A DNA stretch of 64,000 bases, taken from the NCBI RefSeq assembly GCF_001648775.1, contig NZ_LVEJ01000024.1:1-64000 (forward strand), written 5' to 3'. The notes beneath the pieces are model-generated. The model made no database searches, was not told the origin of the DNA, and saw only the letters and a program-made list of their open reading frames with translations. The translations under genes were made by a program, and so were the position numbers. The stretch's first letter is position 1. Every line of letters starts with the position of its first letter. Shown here piece after piece: positions 32,208 through 42,288 of the stretch. Origin of the DNA: Pseudomonas fluorescens. Lineage in GTDB: Bacteria; Pseudomonadota; Gammaproteobacteria; Pseudomonadales; Pseudomonadaceae.

Positions 32208-35200
32208 TTACGCCAATTCAAGCTCGGCATTCGCAGCAGCCGCAGGCACTACCGCTTGCCCACTCAACGCCAGGTCCAGCAGTTCACGGTTGGCCACTGC
32301 ATACATGGCGTAGTCCGTGCCGCTCGCCGCACGGATTTCCACCAGCATGGCGCGCCAGCGCGAGATCATGCTTTCGTGCTGTTCCATCCACAGCGCCAGA
32401 CGTGCTTCCACGTCCAGTGTGCCGTCGCCCTGTTGCAGGACGGAGATGGTGATCGCACGTTGCTGCCAGTCGACGTCGTCACGGAACGCTTCACGGGCCA
32501 GGGCTTGCCAGTTGTTTTCAACCGGCAGTGCGCTGATCTGTTGCAGGTACCAGGTGATGTCCAGCGCACTGCCCACGGCGAAGTAAGCTTTCGCCACTTC
32601 GGCAGGGTTCTGGCCAGTCACGTCGGAGGCTTCGATGATCGGCAGCAAGGTGTACAGGTGCGAGGTGCCCGCAACCATACGCGCCAGCAATTCCGGTACG
32701 CCGGCTTCGACGTACGCCTGATAACGCGCCTGCCAGTTTTCACGGATTTCGCCGCTCAACAGTTCGTCGAGTTTCAGGCCCAGCTCTTTGAGGTGCGGAC
32801 CGAAGTGCGCGACGTCACGGGCAGCGTTCTGCTCGTTGCGACGGGCACGCAGGAACCAGCGCGTAGCGCGACGGCCCAGACGCATCAGCTCGTCCATCAG
32901 TTCCAGCTGCACGTCAGCGCTGACTTGGTAGTCCAGCGCTTCGATCTGACGGAACCAGTGCGGGAGGTGGAAGATGTCGCGCACGATCACATAAGCGCCA
33001 GCGACGTTCGCCGGGCTCATGCCGGTCGACTCTTTGAGTCGTTGAACGAAGGTGATGCCCATGTGGTTGACCAGGTCGTTGGCGATCTGGGTGCTGACGA
33101 TCTCGCGCTTCAGACGGTGACGACGCATGGCTTCGGAGAACTTGCTGACCAGGGACGGCGGGAACGCCGTTTCCATGTCGCGGGTCAGGTAATCGTCGTC
33201 CGGCACCAAGGAGCCCAGCAGCTGCTCTTTGAGGTCGATCTTGCTGTACGAAATCAGCACCGACAGCTCAGGACGGGTCAGACCGTGGCCCTCAGCAATA
33301 CGCTCGGCCAGTTGCTCTTCGGTCGGCAGGAACTCGATGGCGCGATCCAGCTTGCCACGGCCTTCCAGATCGCCCATCAGACGCTTGTACTCAGCGATGC
33401 GCGCATACGCACGACGCGCCGCCAGGGACAGGGCCTGAGTCTGCTTGTAGTTGTTGCCCAGCACCAGATTGCCGACTTCGTCGGTCATGCTCGCCAGCAA
33501 CTGGTTGCGTTGCTTGTCGGTCATGTCACCGGCCTGAACCACTTCGTTCAGCAGAATCTTGATGTTCACTTCGTGGTCGGAGCAGTCCACGCCACCGGCG
33601 TTGTCGATGAAGTCGGTGTTGGAGCCGCCGCCATTCAGACCGAACTCCACACGACCCAGTTGGGTCATGCCGAGGTTACCGCCCTCGCCCACCACTTTGC
33701 AGCGCAGCTCGTTGCCGTTCACGCGCAGTGCATCGTTGGCCTTGTCGCCGACATCGGCGTGGCTTTCAGTGCTGGCCTTGACGTAAGTACCGATACCGCC
33801 GTTCCACAGCAGATCCACCGGCGCCTTGAGCAAGGCGTTCAGCAGTTCGGTCGGGGTCAGTTTGTCGGCCTTGATGTCGAAGCGTTCCTGCATCTGCGGG
33901 GAGATCGCGATGCTCTTCGCGCTGCGCGAGAAGATACCGCCACCTTCGGACATGATGCTGGTGTCGTAGTCGGTCCAGGCCGAACGCGGCAGGTCGAACA
34001 TGCGCTGACGCTCGACGAAGCTGGTGGCCGGGTTCGGGTTCGGGTCGATGAAGATGTGCAGGTGGTTGAAGGCAGCGACCAGTTGCAGCTTGTCGGACAT
34101 CAACAGGCCGTTACCGAACACGTCACCGGCCATGTCGCCGACGCCGACAACAGTGATGCTGTCTTCCTGAACATTGATGCCGCGCTCGCGGAAGTGACGT
34201 TGTACGCCCACCCACGCGCCTTTGGCGGTAATGCCCATTTTCTTGTGGTCGTAACCGGCCGAACCACCGGACGCAAACGCGTCACCCAGCCAGAAGCCAT
34301 AGTCGATGGCGATGCCGTTGGCGATGTCGGAGAAGGTCGCAGTGCCCTTGTCCGCTGCCACTACCAGGTACGGGTCGTCATCGTCGTGGCGAACCACGTT
34401 CAATGGCGGCACCAGTGCGCCGTCTTTCAGGTTGTCGGTGATGTCCAACAGACCGGAAATGAAGATGCGGTAGCAGGCAATGCCCTCGGCCGCGATCTCG
34501 TCACGGCTGCCGCCCAGTGGCAGGCGACGCGGCAGGAAGCCGCCCTTCGCACCCACTGGCACGATGACCGAGTTCTTCACTTGCTGGGCTTTTACCAGGC
34601 CGAGGACTTCGGTACGGAAGTCTTCTTCACGGTCGGACCAGCGCAGACCACCACGAGCGACGTTACCGAAGCGCAGGTGCACGCCTTCAACGCGTGGCGA
34701 GTAGACGAAGATTTCGAACTTCGGCACGGGCTTCGGCAGTTCAGGGATCGCGTGCGGGTTGAACTTGAAGCTGAAGTACGACTTGTTCTGGCCGTTGGCG
34801 TCAGTCTGATAGAAGTTGGTGCGCAGCGTGGCTTTGATCAGGTCGAGGTAACGACGCAGGATGCGGTCTTCGTTGAGCACCTGGACGTCGTCCAGTGCGG
34901 TCAGAATCGCTTGTTCCAGACGCTGTTGCTTGTCTTCCAGATCGTCATCGCTGAGCTTGCGCGCCAGATAGAAGCGGGTCTTGAACAACCGGGTCAGTTC
35001 GCGAGCGATGTCGGTGTGGTTGTTCAGGGTGCTGGCGATGTAACCCAGGTCGAAGCCCAGACGAATCTGCTTCAGGTAACGCGCGTAAGCACGCAGCAGC
35101 GCGACGTCGCGCCATGGCAGGCCGGCGGTCAGTACCAGACGGTTGAACGCATCGTTCTCGGCTTCGCCACGGACGATGTGGACAAAGGCGTCCTGCAGGG

Positions 35201-37103
35201 TGTCGTTGAGTTGCTGGATGTCGAGGTCCAGGCCTTCAGCGGCAGTGAACGCGAAGTCGTGAATCCAGAACTCGCGGCCATTGGTATGACGCAGACGGTA
35301 CGGGAATTCACCCAGTACGCGCAGGCCGAGATTTTCCAGAATCGGCAGCACGTCGGACAACGCCAGCGGCGTGTCGGCGTGGTACAGCTTGCAATGCAGC
35401 TCGCGCTGGCCGGAGACCTGACCGAGCGGCTGATAGAAGCTCATCACCAGCGGATTTTTTTCGTTGAGGCTCAGCAGGTGCTGCATGTCGACCACGGCCG
35501 AATGCGCAGCAAAACGCTCGCGGTAACCGGCCGGGAAGCCTTTCGGGAAGTCGGCCAGCACGTTGGTGCCGTGGGCTTCGCCGAAGCTTTCGACGGTCAG
35601 TGCGGCGTAGTCGTCCTGCCAGCTGCGGCAGGCTTGCACGACTTCTTTTTCCAGCAGCACCGGGTCGATGTCGAGACGGTTTTTCGGATCGACACGCAGG
35701 ATCAACTGCACGCGCGCCAGTACCGACTCGGAGAAGAACGTCCAGAATTCGCAATCGGAAGCCTTCAGGCGCTCCATCAGCACTTGCTGGATCTTCTGGC
35801 GAACTTCGGTGGAATAGATGTCGCGCGGCACGTAGGCCAGGCAGTAGCAGAAACGACCGTACGGGTCTTTGCGCAGGAACACGCGGATCTTGTTGCGTTC
35901 CTGAATCTGCACGATCGACATCACGGTGGTGAACAGTTCGTCGACCGGGGTCTGGAACAGGTCATCACGCGGCAATACTTCGAGCACCTGCGCCAGTTCC
36001 TTGCCCAGGTGAGCCTTGGACTGGAAGCCGGAGCGCGTTTCGATTTCTTCGACCTTGCGGCGGATGAATGGGATGACCCGCACGCTCTCGCCATACACCG
36101 AGGAGGTGTACAGGCCCATGAAGCGGTGTTCCTTGATGACTTTGCCGTCAGCGTCGATTTCACGGATCGACACGTAGTCCGGGTACGCCGGACGGTGGAC
36201 ACGGCTTGGGTGCGCAGCCTTGGCGAACGACAGCAGGGTCGGTTCGCGCAGGTAGTTCACCGCGTAGTCTTCGATGCGCAGGTCATCGTAGGTCAGGCCG
36301 GTGCGCAGCAGTTTGGTAAGGCCGAGGAAGGAGTTCTGGTCGTACTCGATGTGGCCGCCATCGGCCTGATCGGTGACCACGAACTCTTCATAGCCGAGGA
36401 AGGTGAAGTGGTTGCCCACCAGCCATTCCAGGAAACTTTTGACTTCGTTCTTCTCGTCGGCATCGACGGCGAAGGCGCTGTTATCGAGTTTGGTGAGGAT
36501 TTCCTGCACCTTGGCTTTCATTGGCTCGAAATCGGCGACCGCGACGCGGACTTCACCGAGAACCTGTTCCAGCTCTTTGCTCAGCACATTCAGTTCGGCC
36601 GCGTTGGCGCAGCGGTCGATTTCCAGGTACATCAGCGATTCATGCAGAACGCCTTCGCCGGTGCTGCCCTTCGGCAGGATTTCCAGCAATTCGCCCTTGC
36701 TGCCACGACGCACGCTGAGCACGGTGGTTTGCAGGGTGTGGATGCTGTAGCCGCGACGGTTCAGCTCGGTGCGGACCGAGTCGACCAGAAATGGCAGGTC
36801 ATGGTGCAGGACTTCGACCGCGGTGTGGGTCGACTGCCAGCCATGACGCTCGTAATCAGGGTTGTAAACGCGCACTTGCGGTTGCGCGTGATCGAAGCGC
36901 TCAAGCAGGCGCCACGCGGAAAGAGTACAGCCAGCGAGGTCGGAGAGGCGACGTTGAGTCAGCTCGTCCAGAGAAATGATGCCGAAGAATTGTTCAGCGA
37001 ACAGCGCCACTTGTGGCAGTGCCTGTTCACTGATGTGCTGCGCCAGTGCCGCTTGCAGTTGGTGCTGGAAGTCGGCTTTGCTGGCTGCGGTGAAGAACGC
37101 CAT
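32208..37103 (-). CDS. gdhB: NAD-specific glutamate dehydrogenase, large (180-kDa) type
   Basis: Catabolic NAD-dependent glutamate dehydrogenase (glutamate to 2-oxoglutarate plus ammonium) of 1631 residues, close to the family length of about 1600. The start MAFFTAASKADFQHQL is used; the frame extends 45 codons upstream without family-like sequence. The long N-terminal regulatory region contains the ACT-like parts. The catalytic domain has GGLRWSDREEDFRTEVLGL, the Lys region QQVKNSVIVPVGAKGGF and the NAD-binding part VGVGDMAGDVFGNG. A C-terminal helical extension follows. In P. aeruginosa the enzyme serves arginine catabolism under ArgR control; no ArgR box was identified here. It is transcribed alone and ends at the shared terminator. 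Confidence 0.96.
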   Translation of the reverse strand: MAFFTAASKADFQHQLQAALAQHISEQALPQVALFAEQFFGIISLDELTQRRLSDLAGCTLSAWRLLERFDHAQPQVRVYNPDYERHGWQSTHTAVEVLHHDLPFLVDSVRTELNRRGYSIHTLQTTVLSVRRGSKGELLEILPKGSTGEGVLHESLMYLEIDRCANAAELNVLSKELEQVLGEVRVAVADFEPMKAKVQEILTKLDNSAFAVDADEKNEVKSFLEWLVGNHFTFLGYEEFVVTDQADGGHIEYDQNSFLGLTKLLRTGLTYDDLRIEDYAVNYLREPTLLSFAKAAHPSRVHRPAYPDYVSIREIDADGKVIKEHRFMGLYTSSVYGESVRVIPFIRRKVEEIETRSGFQSKAHLGKELAQVLEVLPRDDLFQTPVDELFTTVMSIVQIQERNKIRVFLRKDPYGRFCYCLAYVPRDIYSTEVRQKIQQVLMERLKASDCEFWTFFSESVLARVQLILRVDPKNRLDIDPVLLEKEVVQACRSWQDDYAALTVESFGEAHGTNVLADFPKGFPAGYRERFAAHSAVVDMQHLLSLNEKNPLVMSFYQPLGQVSGQRELHCKLYHADTPLALSDVLPILENLGLRVLGEFPYRLRHTNGREFWIHDFAFTAAEGLDLDIQQLNDTLQDAFVHIVRGEAENDAFNRLVLTAGLPWRDVALLRAYARYLKQIRLGFDLGYIASTLNNHTDIARELTRLFKTRFYLARKLSDDDLEDKQQRLEQAILTALDDVQVLNEDRILRRYLDLIKATLRTNFYQTDANGQNKSYFSFKFNPHAIPELPKPVPKFEIFVYSPRVEGVHLRFGNVARGGLRWSDREEDFRTEVLGLVKAQQVKNSVIVPVGAKGGFLPRRLPLGGSRDEIAAEGIACYRIFISGLLDITDNLKDGALVPPLNVVRHDDDDPYLVVAADKGTATFSDIANGIAIDYGFWLGDAFASGGSAGYDHKKMGITAKGAWVGVQRHFRERGINVQEDSITVVGVGDMAGDVFGNGLLMSDKLQLVAAFNHLHIFIDPNPNPATSFVERQRMFDLPRSAWTDYDTSIMSEGGGIFSRSAKSIAISPQMQERFDIKADKLTPTELLNALLKAPVDLLWNGGIGTYVKASTESHADVGDKANDALRVNGNELRCKVVGEGGNLGMTQLGRVEFGLNGGGSNTDFIDNAGGVDCSDHEVNIKILLNEVVQAGDMTDKQRNQLLASMTDEVGNLVLGNNYKQTQALSLAARRAYARIAEYKRLMGDLEGRGKLDRAIEFLPTEEQLAERIAEGHGLTRPELSVLISYSKIDLKEQLLGSLVPDDDYLTRDMETAFPPSLVSKFSEAMRRHRLKREIVSTQIANDLVNHMGITFVQRLKESTGMSPANVAGAYVIVRDIFHLPHWFRQIEALDYQVSADVQLELMDELMRLGRRATRWFLRARRNEQNAARDVAHFGPHLKELGLKLDELLSGEIRENWQARYQAYVEAGVPELLARMVAGTSHLYTLLPIIEASDVTGQNPAEVAKAYFAVGSALDITWYLQQISALPVENNWQALAREAFRDDVDWQQRAITISVLQQGDGTLDVEARLALWMEQHESMISRWRAMLVEIRAASGTDYAMYAVANRELLDLALSGQAVVPAAAANAELELA

Positions 37104-37583
37104 CTGTGGTACTCCGCTTAAGCTTGTTATTGATGGAAAGCGTCGCGTGCAACACCCCTTTCGGGGCTTGTGTCGCCCTGTTCCTGATTCTCGGGCAGAG
37201 GAAACAGGGGGACAGGTGGGTGAAGCTGGACGGGACACTCAGGTCACATTCACCTTCCATTGAATGGGCATCTGCAAAAGCGACTGCCAGCGGTGCCGAC
37301 AATGCCTTTACGGGTGCTCATCCGTTGCGCAGCTTAAAGGGTGCGACAATGTGTCTGCTTGCGGTGCTGCGACATATTCGGTCATTGGCACGTAAACCGA
37401 GGGTTTGGCACCGGTAAACACTAGCACTCGTGGCGCAAAACGCCGGGTTGCCCCCCCGTATTTACGGGACATCCGTCCCAAGTGCAGACCTTTTACCTTT
37501 ACATATCCAGAAACGAAAACGCCCAAGGCCGTTTTATCGACCTTGAGCGTGGCATCGGGTTCAGTATCGAAGTTTGACCCGGA
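37104..37583. other. Intergenic region upstream of gdhB
   Basis: About 480 bp with no supported gene. It carries the gdhB promoter (right-to-left) and, at its right end, a hairpin after the zinc-ribbon gene. Nothing else is recognised. Confidence 0.5.
37511..37549 (-). terminator. Probable terminator of the zinc-ribbon gene
   Basis: CGCCCAAGG (37520-37528) pairs with CCTTGAGCG (37541-37549) with one mismatch. On the minus strand a GTTTTCGTTT run follows the stem. It lies 35 bases after the stop of the gene at 37584-38981. Confidence 0.6.
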
Positions 37584-38981
37584 TCAGTCCGGCAACTCTT
37601 CATAAGCGCGAAATTTGCTCACTGTGGCGCAGTCGTAACACATCATTTGCAGGTTCATTTTGTCCATGCTGGCGTCGATGTTGCTGGAGTCGCACTCTCG
37701 GCAGAACAGTTGCGGATGGTCGAATTGCGGCGCGGCGACCGGCGAACCCGTGAGAAACCGAGGCACAAACTCGTCTCGCCAGAACAGCCCAGGCGACTTG
37801 GAAAAACCGGCACCACTGTCCTTGAGCACGACGTCGTAAAGCAGACGGGTCATGGCGGGCTGCGGCACGCGCGAATCGCGGTAGCTGTCCTTGCGCCAGT
37901 TCTCCGCCAGGGCGAGTTGCGCAGTGCTCTGCATGTTGCGCGGGATCGTGTTGGAGGCGTGGGTGCGACCCTTGGAGTTGCCGGTTGCATAGAAGTGCGC
38001 GGCACTTTTCACTGCCACTCTGGCGAAGTAGTAGATCTGGCTGACCGAGAAATTCTGCAGCAAAGTGCCGATCACCGAGTCGGCGCGGGCTTCGGCGGTG
38101 AACGCCATACCGACCTGATTGGCCAACAGGTGCACGTATTGAGTCGATTCCTCCCGCGCGAGCCTGAAGATCAATGCGTACAACTCACGCTTCCACCCTG
38201 GCAGCACAGGCCCGGACAACTCTTCGTATAGCGCCAGATAGAGCGTATCGCGCGTGCAGCGCACGCCTTCGTCCAGAGCGACGTTGGCTCGCCAGTAAAT
38301 GGTCGAATAAGTGCTGATGCTGAAATCGTCGGCCCGATTGAACGCCCGAATGTCCGATGCCGTATCGACCTGCAAGGCGCCCGCCTCGTGCAGGCCTTTC
38401 ACCAGCTCTTCACTGAAAGTGTCAGTGGACGTGAGCTTTTCTCCTCTGAGTTCAGCATCAAGCGCGGCAATGCGTTCGCCTGCGCCTTGGCCGCCGTCAT
38501 CCAGTAACGCCAGCAGAGCAAGTTTTTGCTGGAATCCAAGACTGGTAAAGGGCACCGGTGGGCTTGGCGTGCCGTAGCGCATGGCTAAATCACTGCGGTC
38601 ACGTTCGGCCTGATCGGCGATTTGCTGTTTGCGCAGCCGGACACAGGCATCACAACCACACACGTTGCGTCGCGAGCCAAAACCGGCGGTGAAGTATTGA
38701 TGCTCGCAATTCACACATTTGTAAGCGCTGCGCAGGGAAACCGGGGTGCCGCGGGCAGGCCGGCGCATCCACATCGGCAAATCGCAATACGGGCATCTCA
38801 GATCGGCGCTGACGATCGGTGGCAGCACTTTCAGCACACTGCGTACTGTGTCCGCGAGCTTGTATTCGGCGATCAAGTCAGCGGTTTTCTCGCCGTTGAG
38901 ATAGCGCTGGTAAAGCGCTTCAACCTGTTCCTCGGACAGATGCCGGATTTCTTGCGCCCATTCGAAATACTGCTTCATCAA
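37584..38981 (-). CDS. Zinc-ribbon protein of unknown function
   Basis: Protein of 465 residues. The N-terminal zinc cluster has Cys63-x2-Cys66 (RCPYCDLPMW) and Cys89-x2-Cys92 (CVNCEHQY), then CGCDAC (108-113). The C-terminus has a second four-Cys ribbon (LFCRECDSS ... MMCYDC). The central 250 residues are mostly helical with no recognised motif. Paired zinc ribbons suggest nucleic-acid or protein binding. I do not recognise the family. It is transcribed alone. Confidence 0.7.
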   Translation of the reverse strand: MMKQYFEWAQEIRHLSEEQVEALYQRYLNGEKTADLIAEYKLADTVRSVLKVLPPIVSADLRCPYCDLPMWMRRPARGTPVSLRSAYKCVNCEHQYFTAGFGSRRNVCGCDACVRLRKQQIADQAERDRSDLAMRYGTPSPPVPFTSLGFQQKLALLALLDDGGQGAGERIAALDAELRGEKLTSTDTFSEELVKGLHEAGALQVDTASDIRAFNRADDFSISTYSTIYWRANVALDEGVRCTRDTLYLALYEELSGPVLPGWKRELYALIFRLAREESTQYVHLLANQVGMAFTAEARADSVIGTLLQNFSVSQIYYFARVAVKSAAHFYATGNSKGRTHASNTIPRNMQSTAQLALAENWRKDSYRDSRVPQPAMTRLLYDVVLKDSGAGFSKSPGLFWRDEFVPRFLTGSPVAAPQFDHPQLFCRECDSSNIDASMDKMNLQMMCYDCATVSKFRAYEELPD

Positions 38982-39260
38982 AAGAGATCCTTTTTTTCAT
39001 GTTGTCCATCGCACTCCTTGCGCTTGAGCAGCAAAATCTGACGGTAAAAAGCCGCCAAAACAAGCGAAAACAGGTCTAACTCACGCCATCTATCGGCTTT
39101 TCAAAAAGCCTACGAGGCCGTCGGACATTTCGTACTTGTTTAGATGAAACGTCCTTAAGAGCACGCCCTGGCTTAACGATGTTCAGCAGAATTTTCCTCA
39201 GGCTGGCAAAATCGCCTTTTTGCGTCCCGCCTGCCGCGCCCGCCCAACCAGGAATTGACC
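38982..39260. other. Divergent intergenic region
   Basis: About 280 bp holding the promoters of the zinc-ribbon gene and of the acidic-protein gene. No clear operator was seen. Confidence 0.45.
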
Positions 39261-39614
39261 ATGCAAATGACCACCGCCCTACTGATCGTCAACCCGTGCG
39301 ATGACGAAGAAGACAACATGGCCATGCTCTGCTGCCACAGCGACAAGGGCGATATGTTCCTGATGAGCCGCTACCCGGATGAGGATGAGCTGGAAATCAC
39401 CCTGGATGGCGAGCCTTCGACCCTCGACGGGGTGAAAGTGACTTTGACCTCGACGCTGTTGAAGATCGAGATCGCGGCGGCGGATGCTGATGCGCTGAAC
39501 GGGGATGATGTGCTGGAGATCAGTTTTAACCCGGATATGGTGGATATGGATGAGGTGGTCGAGACCTTGACGAATATCCTCGACGGGACTGGCACGTTCA
39601 TTAACGAAGTTTGA
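39261..39614 (+). CDS. Small acidic protein of unknown function
   Basis: Protein of 117 residues that is strongly acidic (DDEEDNM, DEDELEITLDGEPS, NGDDVLEISFNPDMVDMDE). No signal peptide or known motif. The ATG at 39261 is preferred over an upstream TTG. A REP pair follows. I cannot assign a function. Confidence 0.7.
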   Translation: MQMTTALLIVNPCDDEEDNMAMLCCHSDKGDMFLMSRYPDEDELEITLDGEPSTLDGVKVTLTSTLLKIEIAAADADALNGDDVLEISFNPDMVDMDEVVETLTNILDGTGTFINEV

Positions 39615-39632
39615 TAGCGCCTGAACCGGCCT

Positions 39633-39707
39633 CTTCGCGAGCAAGCTCGCTCCCACATTGACGGATGTACGCCGCTCAAATGTGGGAGCGAGCTTGCTCG
39701 CGAAGGT
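39633..39707. repeat. Inverted REP pair
   Basis: Two REP cores (TTCGCGAGCAAGCTCGCTCC at about 39634, and the reverse complement ending near 39706) facing each other around 20 bp of spacer, between the acidic-protein gene and the Bat operon. Confidence 0.9.
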
Positions 39708-39884
39708 GTCCGAAAGAACACCGCGCTTTCCCGGCACTACAAAAATCCAACAAATCCCCCAGTCATTTCCCGCACTTTGCGCAAAATGCCGTTAGTCGCC
39801 ACCCCCGCGATGGATTAAAGTAACGCCCCCAGCCCCGGCGTTATCCGAACGCCTGTGGCCACCCCTTTCCAGGAACAGTCACCG

Positions 39885-40844
39885 ATGGAACATCGTGAAG
39901 CGCTGCTCGCGCTGCGAACCTTTCTTTCAACGCAGATTCTCGGCCAGGAAAAACTCATCGAGCGTTTGCTCATCGCCCTGCTCGCCGACGGCCACATGCT
40001 GGTCGAGGGCGCGCCGGGTCTGGCCAAGACCAAAGCGATCAAAGAACTCGCCGAGGGCATCGAAGCCCAGTTCCATCGCATCCAGTTCACCCCTGACCTG
40101 TTGCCAGCCGACATCACCGGCACCGAGATCTATCGCCCGGAAACCGGCAGCTTCGTGTTCCAGCAAGGGCCGATCTTCCACAACCTGGTGCTGGCGGACG
40201 AAATCAATCGCGCCCCGGCCAAGGTGCAATCGGCGCTGCTCGAAGCCATGGCCGAGCGTCAGGTCAGTGTCGGCCGCAGCACTTATGAGCTGTCGCCGCT
40301 GTTTCTGGTGATGGCCACGCAGAACCCGATCGAGCAGGAAGGCACGTATCCGCTGCCGGAAGCGCAACTCGACCGTTTCCTGATGCACGTGAAAATCGGT
40401 TTCCCGGACGCTGCCGTCGAACGCCGCATCCTCCAGCAGGCCCGTGGCGAAGCGTTGAACGGTGAGACCAAGCCCGAACGTCGTGTGAGCCAGCAGGCGA
40501 TCTTCGCCGCGCGCAAGGAAATCCTCGGCTTGTACATGGCCGACGCCGTGGAGGAATACCTCGTGCAACTGGTCATGGCCACGCGCAACCCGGCCAAGTT
40601 CGACCCGGAAATGGCCGAGTGGATCGCCTATGGCGCCAGTCCGCGTGGCTCGATTGCCCTCGACCGCTGTGCCCGCGCTCACGCCTGGCTGGCCGGTCGC
40701 GACTTCGTCAGCCCGGAAGACATTCAAGCGGTGCTGTTCGATGTGTTGCGCCACCGCATTATTTTGTCGTTTGAAGCCGAAGCCGCCGGCATCGATCAGG
40801 ATCGGGTGGTGCAGCGGATTCTCGACGTCGTAGCCGTCGCTTGA
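39885..40844 (+). CDS. MoxR-family AAA+ ATPase
   Basis: MoxR ATPase of 319 residues from the ATG at 39885 (AGGA about ten bases upstream; an in-frame GTG 30 bases earlier is possible). Walker A is GAPGLAKTK (42-50), Walker B is LVLADEINRAP, sensor 1 lies in FLVMATQNPIEQEGTYPLPEAQLDRF, and arginine-finger type residues follow in ASPRGSIAL. It heads a six-gene operon with DUF58, DUF4381, two VWA proteins and BatD. MoxR ATPases act with VWA proteins as chaperones in assembly of envelope complexes; the Bat arrangement is linked to aerotolerance and stress resistance in other bacteria. Confidence 0.93.
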   Translation: MEHREALLALRTFLSTQILGQEKLIERLLIALLADGHMLVEGAPGLAKTKAIKELAEGIEAQFHRIQFTPDLLPADITGTEIYRPETGSFVFQQGPIFHNLVLADEINRAPAKVQSALLEAMAERQVSVGRSTYELSPLFLVMATQNPIEQEGTYPLPEAQLDRFLMHVKIGFPDAAVERRILQQARGEALNGETKPERRVSQQAIFAARKEILGLYMADAVEEYLVQLVMATRNPAKFDPEMAEWIAYGASPRGSIALDRCARAHAWLAGRDFVSPEDIQAVLFDVLRHRIILSFEAEAAGIDQDRVVQRILDVVAVA

Positions 40845-40849
40845 CCCCC

Positions 40850-41794
40850 ATGAACGCCCCCCTGCCGTCCGCACCGGGCACCCGCGTCAGCCTCGCCGAG
40901 CTGATCGAGATGCGCCACCGTGTGCGCGAGGTGCAGCTGTTTTCCACGCCGAGCCAGCGCAGCCCGCTGATCGGCCTGCATCACTCGAAATTCCGTGGTC
41001 GTGGCGTCGACTTCGATCAGGTGCGGGTTTATCAGGCCGGCGACGACGTGCGCACCATCGACTGGCGCGTGACCGCGCGTACCCAAGAGCCGCACACCAA
41101 GCTGTTCCACGAAGAACGCGAACGGCCGATTTTCATCATGGTCGAGCAAAGCACGCGACTGTTTTTCGGCTCGGGGCTGATGTTCAAATCGGTGCTGGCG
41201 GCGCAAGTCGCGGCACTGATCGGCTGGGCCGCGCTTGGTCACAATGACCGGGTTGGCGGGCTGGTGTTCGGCGACAACGAGCACTATGAAATCAAACCGC
41301 GGCGCAGCAAACAGAGTCTGCTGCAATTGCTCAACCGTCTGGTCAAGGTCAATCAGTCGCTGCACAGCGAGCGTGAGCCGGATCGCGATGCGTTTGGCGT
41401 GGCCTTGCGCCGTGCCCGCGAAGTGCTGCGCCCCGGCAGTCTGGCCATTGTGATCTGCGATGAGCGCGCGTTGTCCGACAGCGCCGAGCAACAGCTCAGC
41501 CTCTTATCGCGGCATTGCGACCTGTTGATGTTGCCGATTTCCGATCCACTGGACCACGCCCTCCCCGCTGCCGGCCTGCTCAGATTCGCCGAACGCGGCG
41601 CGCAACTCGAACTCGACACGCTGAATTTCGACCTGCGCCAGACCTATCGCGCCCAGGCTGAAGCACGCATCGCCCGCTGGGAATTGCTCGCGCAAAAGCT
41701 GCGGGTGTTGCTGATGCCGCTGAGCACGCAAAGTGAAATGGTCGAGCAGATGCGCGAATTCCTCAATCCGCAGCGTCCGGGGAAAGGTCGATGA
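40850..41794 (+). CDS. DUF58 domain protein
   Basis: Protein of 314 residues. The DUF58 signature is HHSKFRGRGVDFDQVRVYQAGDDVRTIDWRV (in part), followed by FHEERERPIFIMVEQSTRLFFGS, a VWA-like fold with a degenerate metal site. The ATG at 40850 lies six bases after the moxR stop. The stop overlaps the next gene (ATGA). It is the standard partner of MoxR in this operon type and is cytoplasmic or membrane-associated. Confidence 0.92.
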   Translation: MNAPLPSAPGTRVSLAELIEMRHRVREVQLFSTPSQRSPLIGLHHSKFRGRGVDFDQVRVYQAGDDVRTIDWRVTARTQEPHTKLFHEERERPIFIMVEQSTRLFFGSGLMFKSVLAAQVAALIGWAALGHNDRVGGLVFGDNEHYEIKPRRSKQSLLQLLNRLVKVNQSLHSEREPDRDAFGVALRRAREVLRPGSLAIVICDERALSDSAEQQLSLLSRHCDLLMLPISDPLDHALPAAGLLRFAERGAQLELDTLNFDLRQTYRAQAEARIARWELLAQKLRVLLMPLSTQSEMVEQMREFLNPQRPGKGR

Positions 41795-42288
41795 ACGGCC
41801 TCGAACAACTGCAACCGCTGATCTCGCCGCCACCGATCGCCTTTTGGCCGCCAGCGCCGGGCTGGTGGTTGCTGCTGTTGTTATTGCCGCTGCTCGGTTT
41901 CGCCGCGTGGAAGCTGCGCCGCTTCATTCCCATGAAGAAACGCCCGATCGTGCGTGCCGAACAACCACTCGATCCGGTGCGCATTGCCGCTCTCGCTGAA
42001 CTGGCACAAATGCCCAAACCTTACGACGGAGCCCCGGCCGGCGCCTGGCTGCAGCAACTCAATGGCCTGCTCAAACGCCTGTGCCGCAACCACTATCCCT
42101 ACAGCCAGAGCCACACCCTCAACGGACGAAAATGGCTGGCCTTTCTCGACAACCGCTGCCCGGCCGCCGGCTTGACGCGCTGGATGGTGTTGGTCGAGGG
42201 CGCGTACAAACCAGAATGCAAACTCGACGACAAAGCCATCGCCGGCCTGACCCAGGCGGTCGACACGTGGATTCGCAAACATGTTTGA
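41791..42288 (+). CDS. DUF4381 membrane protein
   Basis: Protein of 165 residues with one N-terminal membrane helix (PGWWLLLLLLPLLGFAAWKLRRF, about 24-46) and a soluble part with AGAWLQQLNGLLKRLCRNHYP and RKWLAFLDNRCP typical of DUF4381. It overlaps the DUF58 gene by four bases and the VWA gene by eight. It is part of the Bat operon; biochemical role unknown. Confidence 0.9.
   Translation: MNGLEQLQPLISPPPIAFWPPAPGWWLLLLLLPLLGFAAWKLRRFIPMKKRPIVRAEQPLDPVRIAALAELAQMPKPYDGAPAGAWLQQLNGLLKRLCRNHYPYSQSHTLNGRKWLAFLDNRCPAAGLTRWMVLVEGAYKPECKLDDKAIAGLTQAVDTWIRKHV

Noticed and set aside
32256..37121. Very long open frame (over 1600 codons) antisense to gdhB
   Set aside because: A mirror of strong codon bias in a high-GC gene. 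No family resemblance or initiation signal, while the opposite strand is a clear glutamate dehydrogenase.
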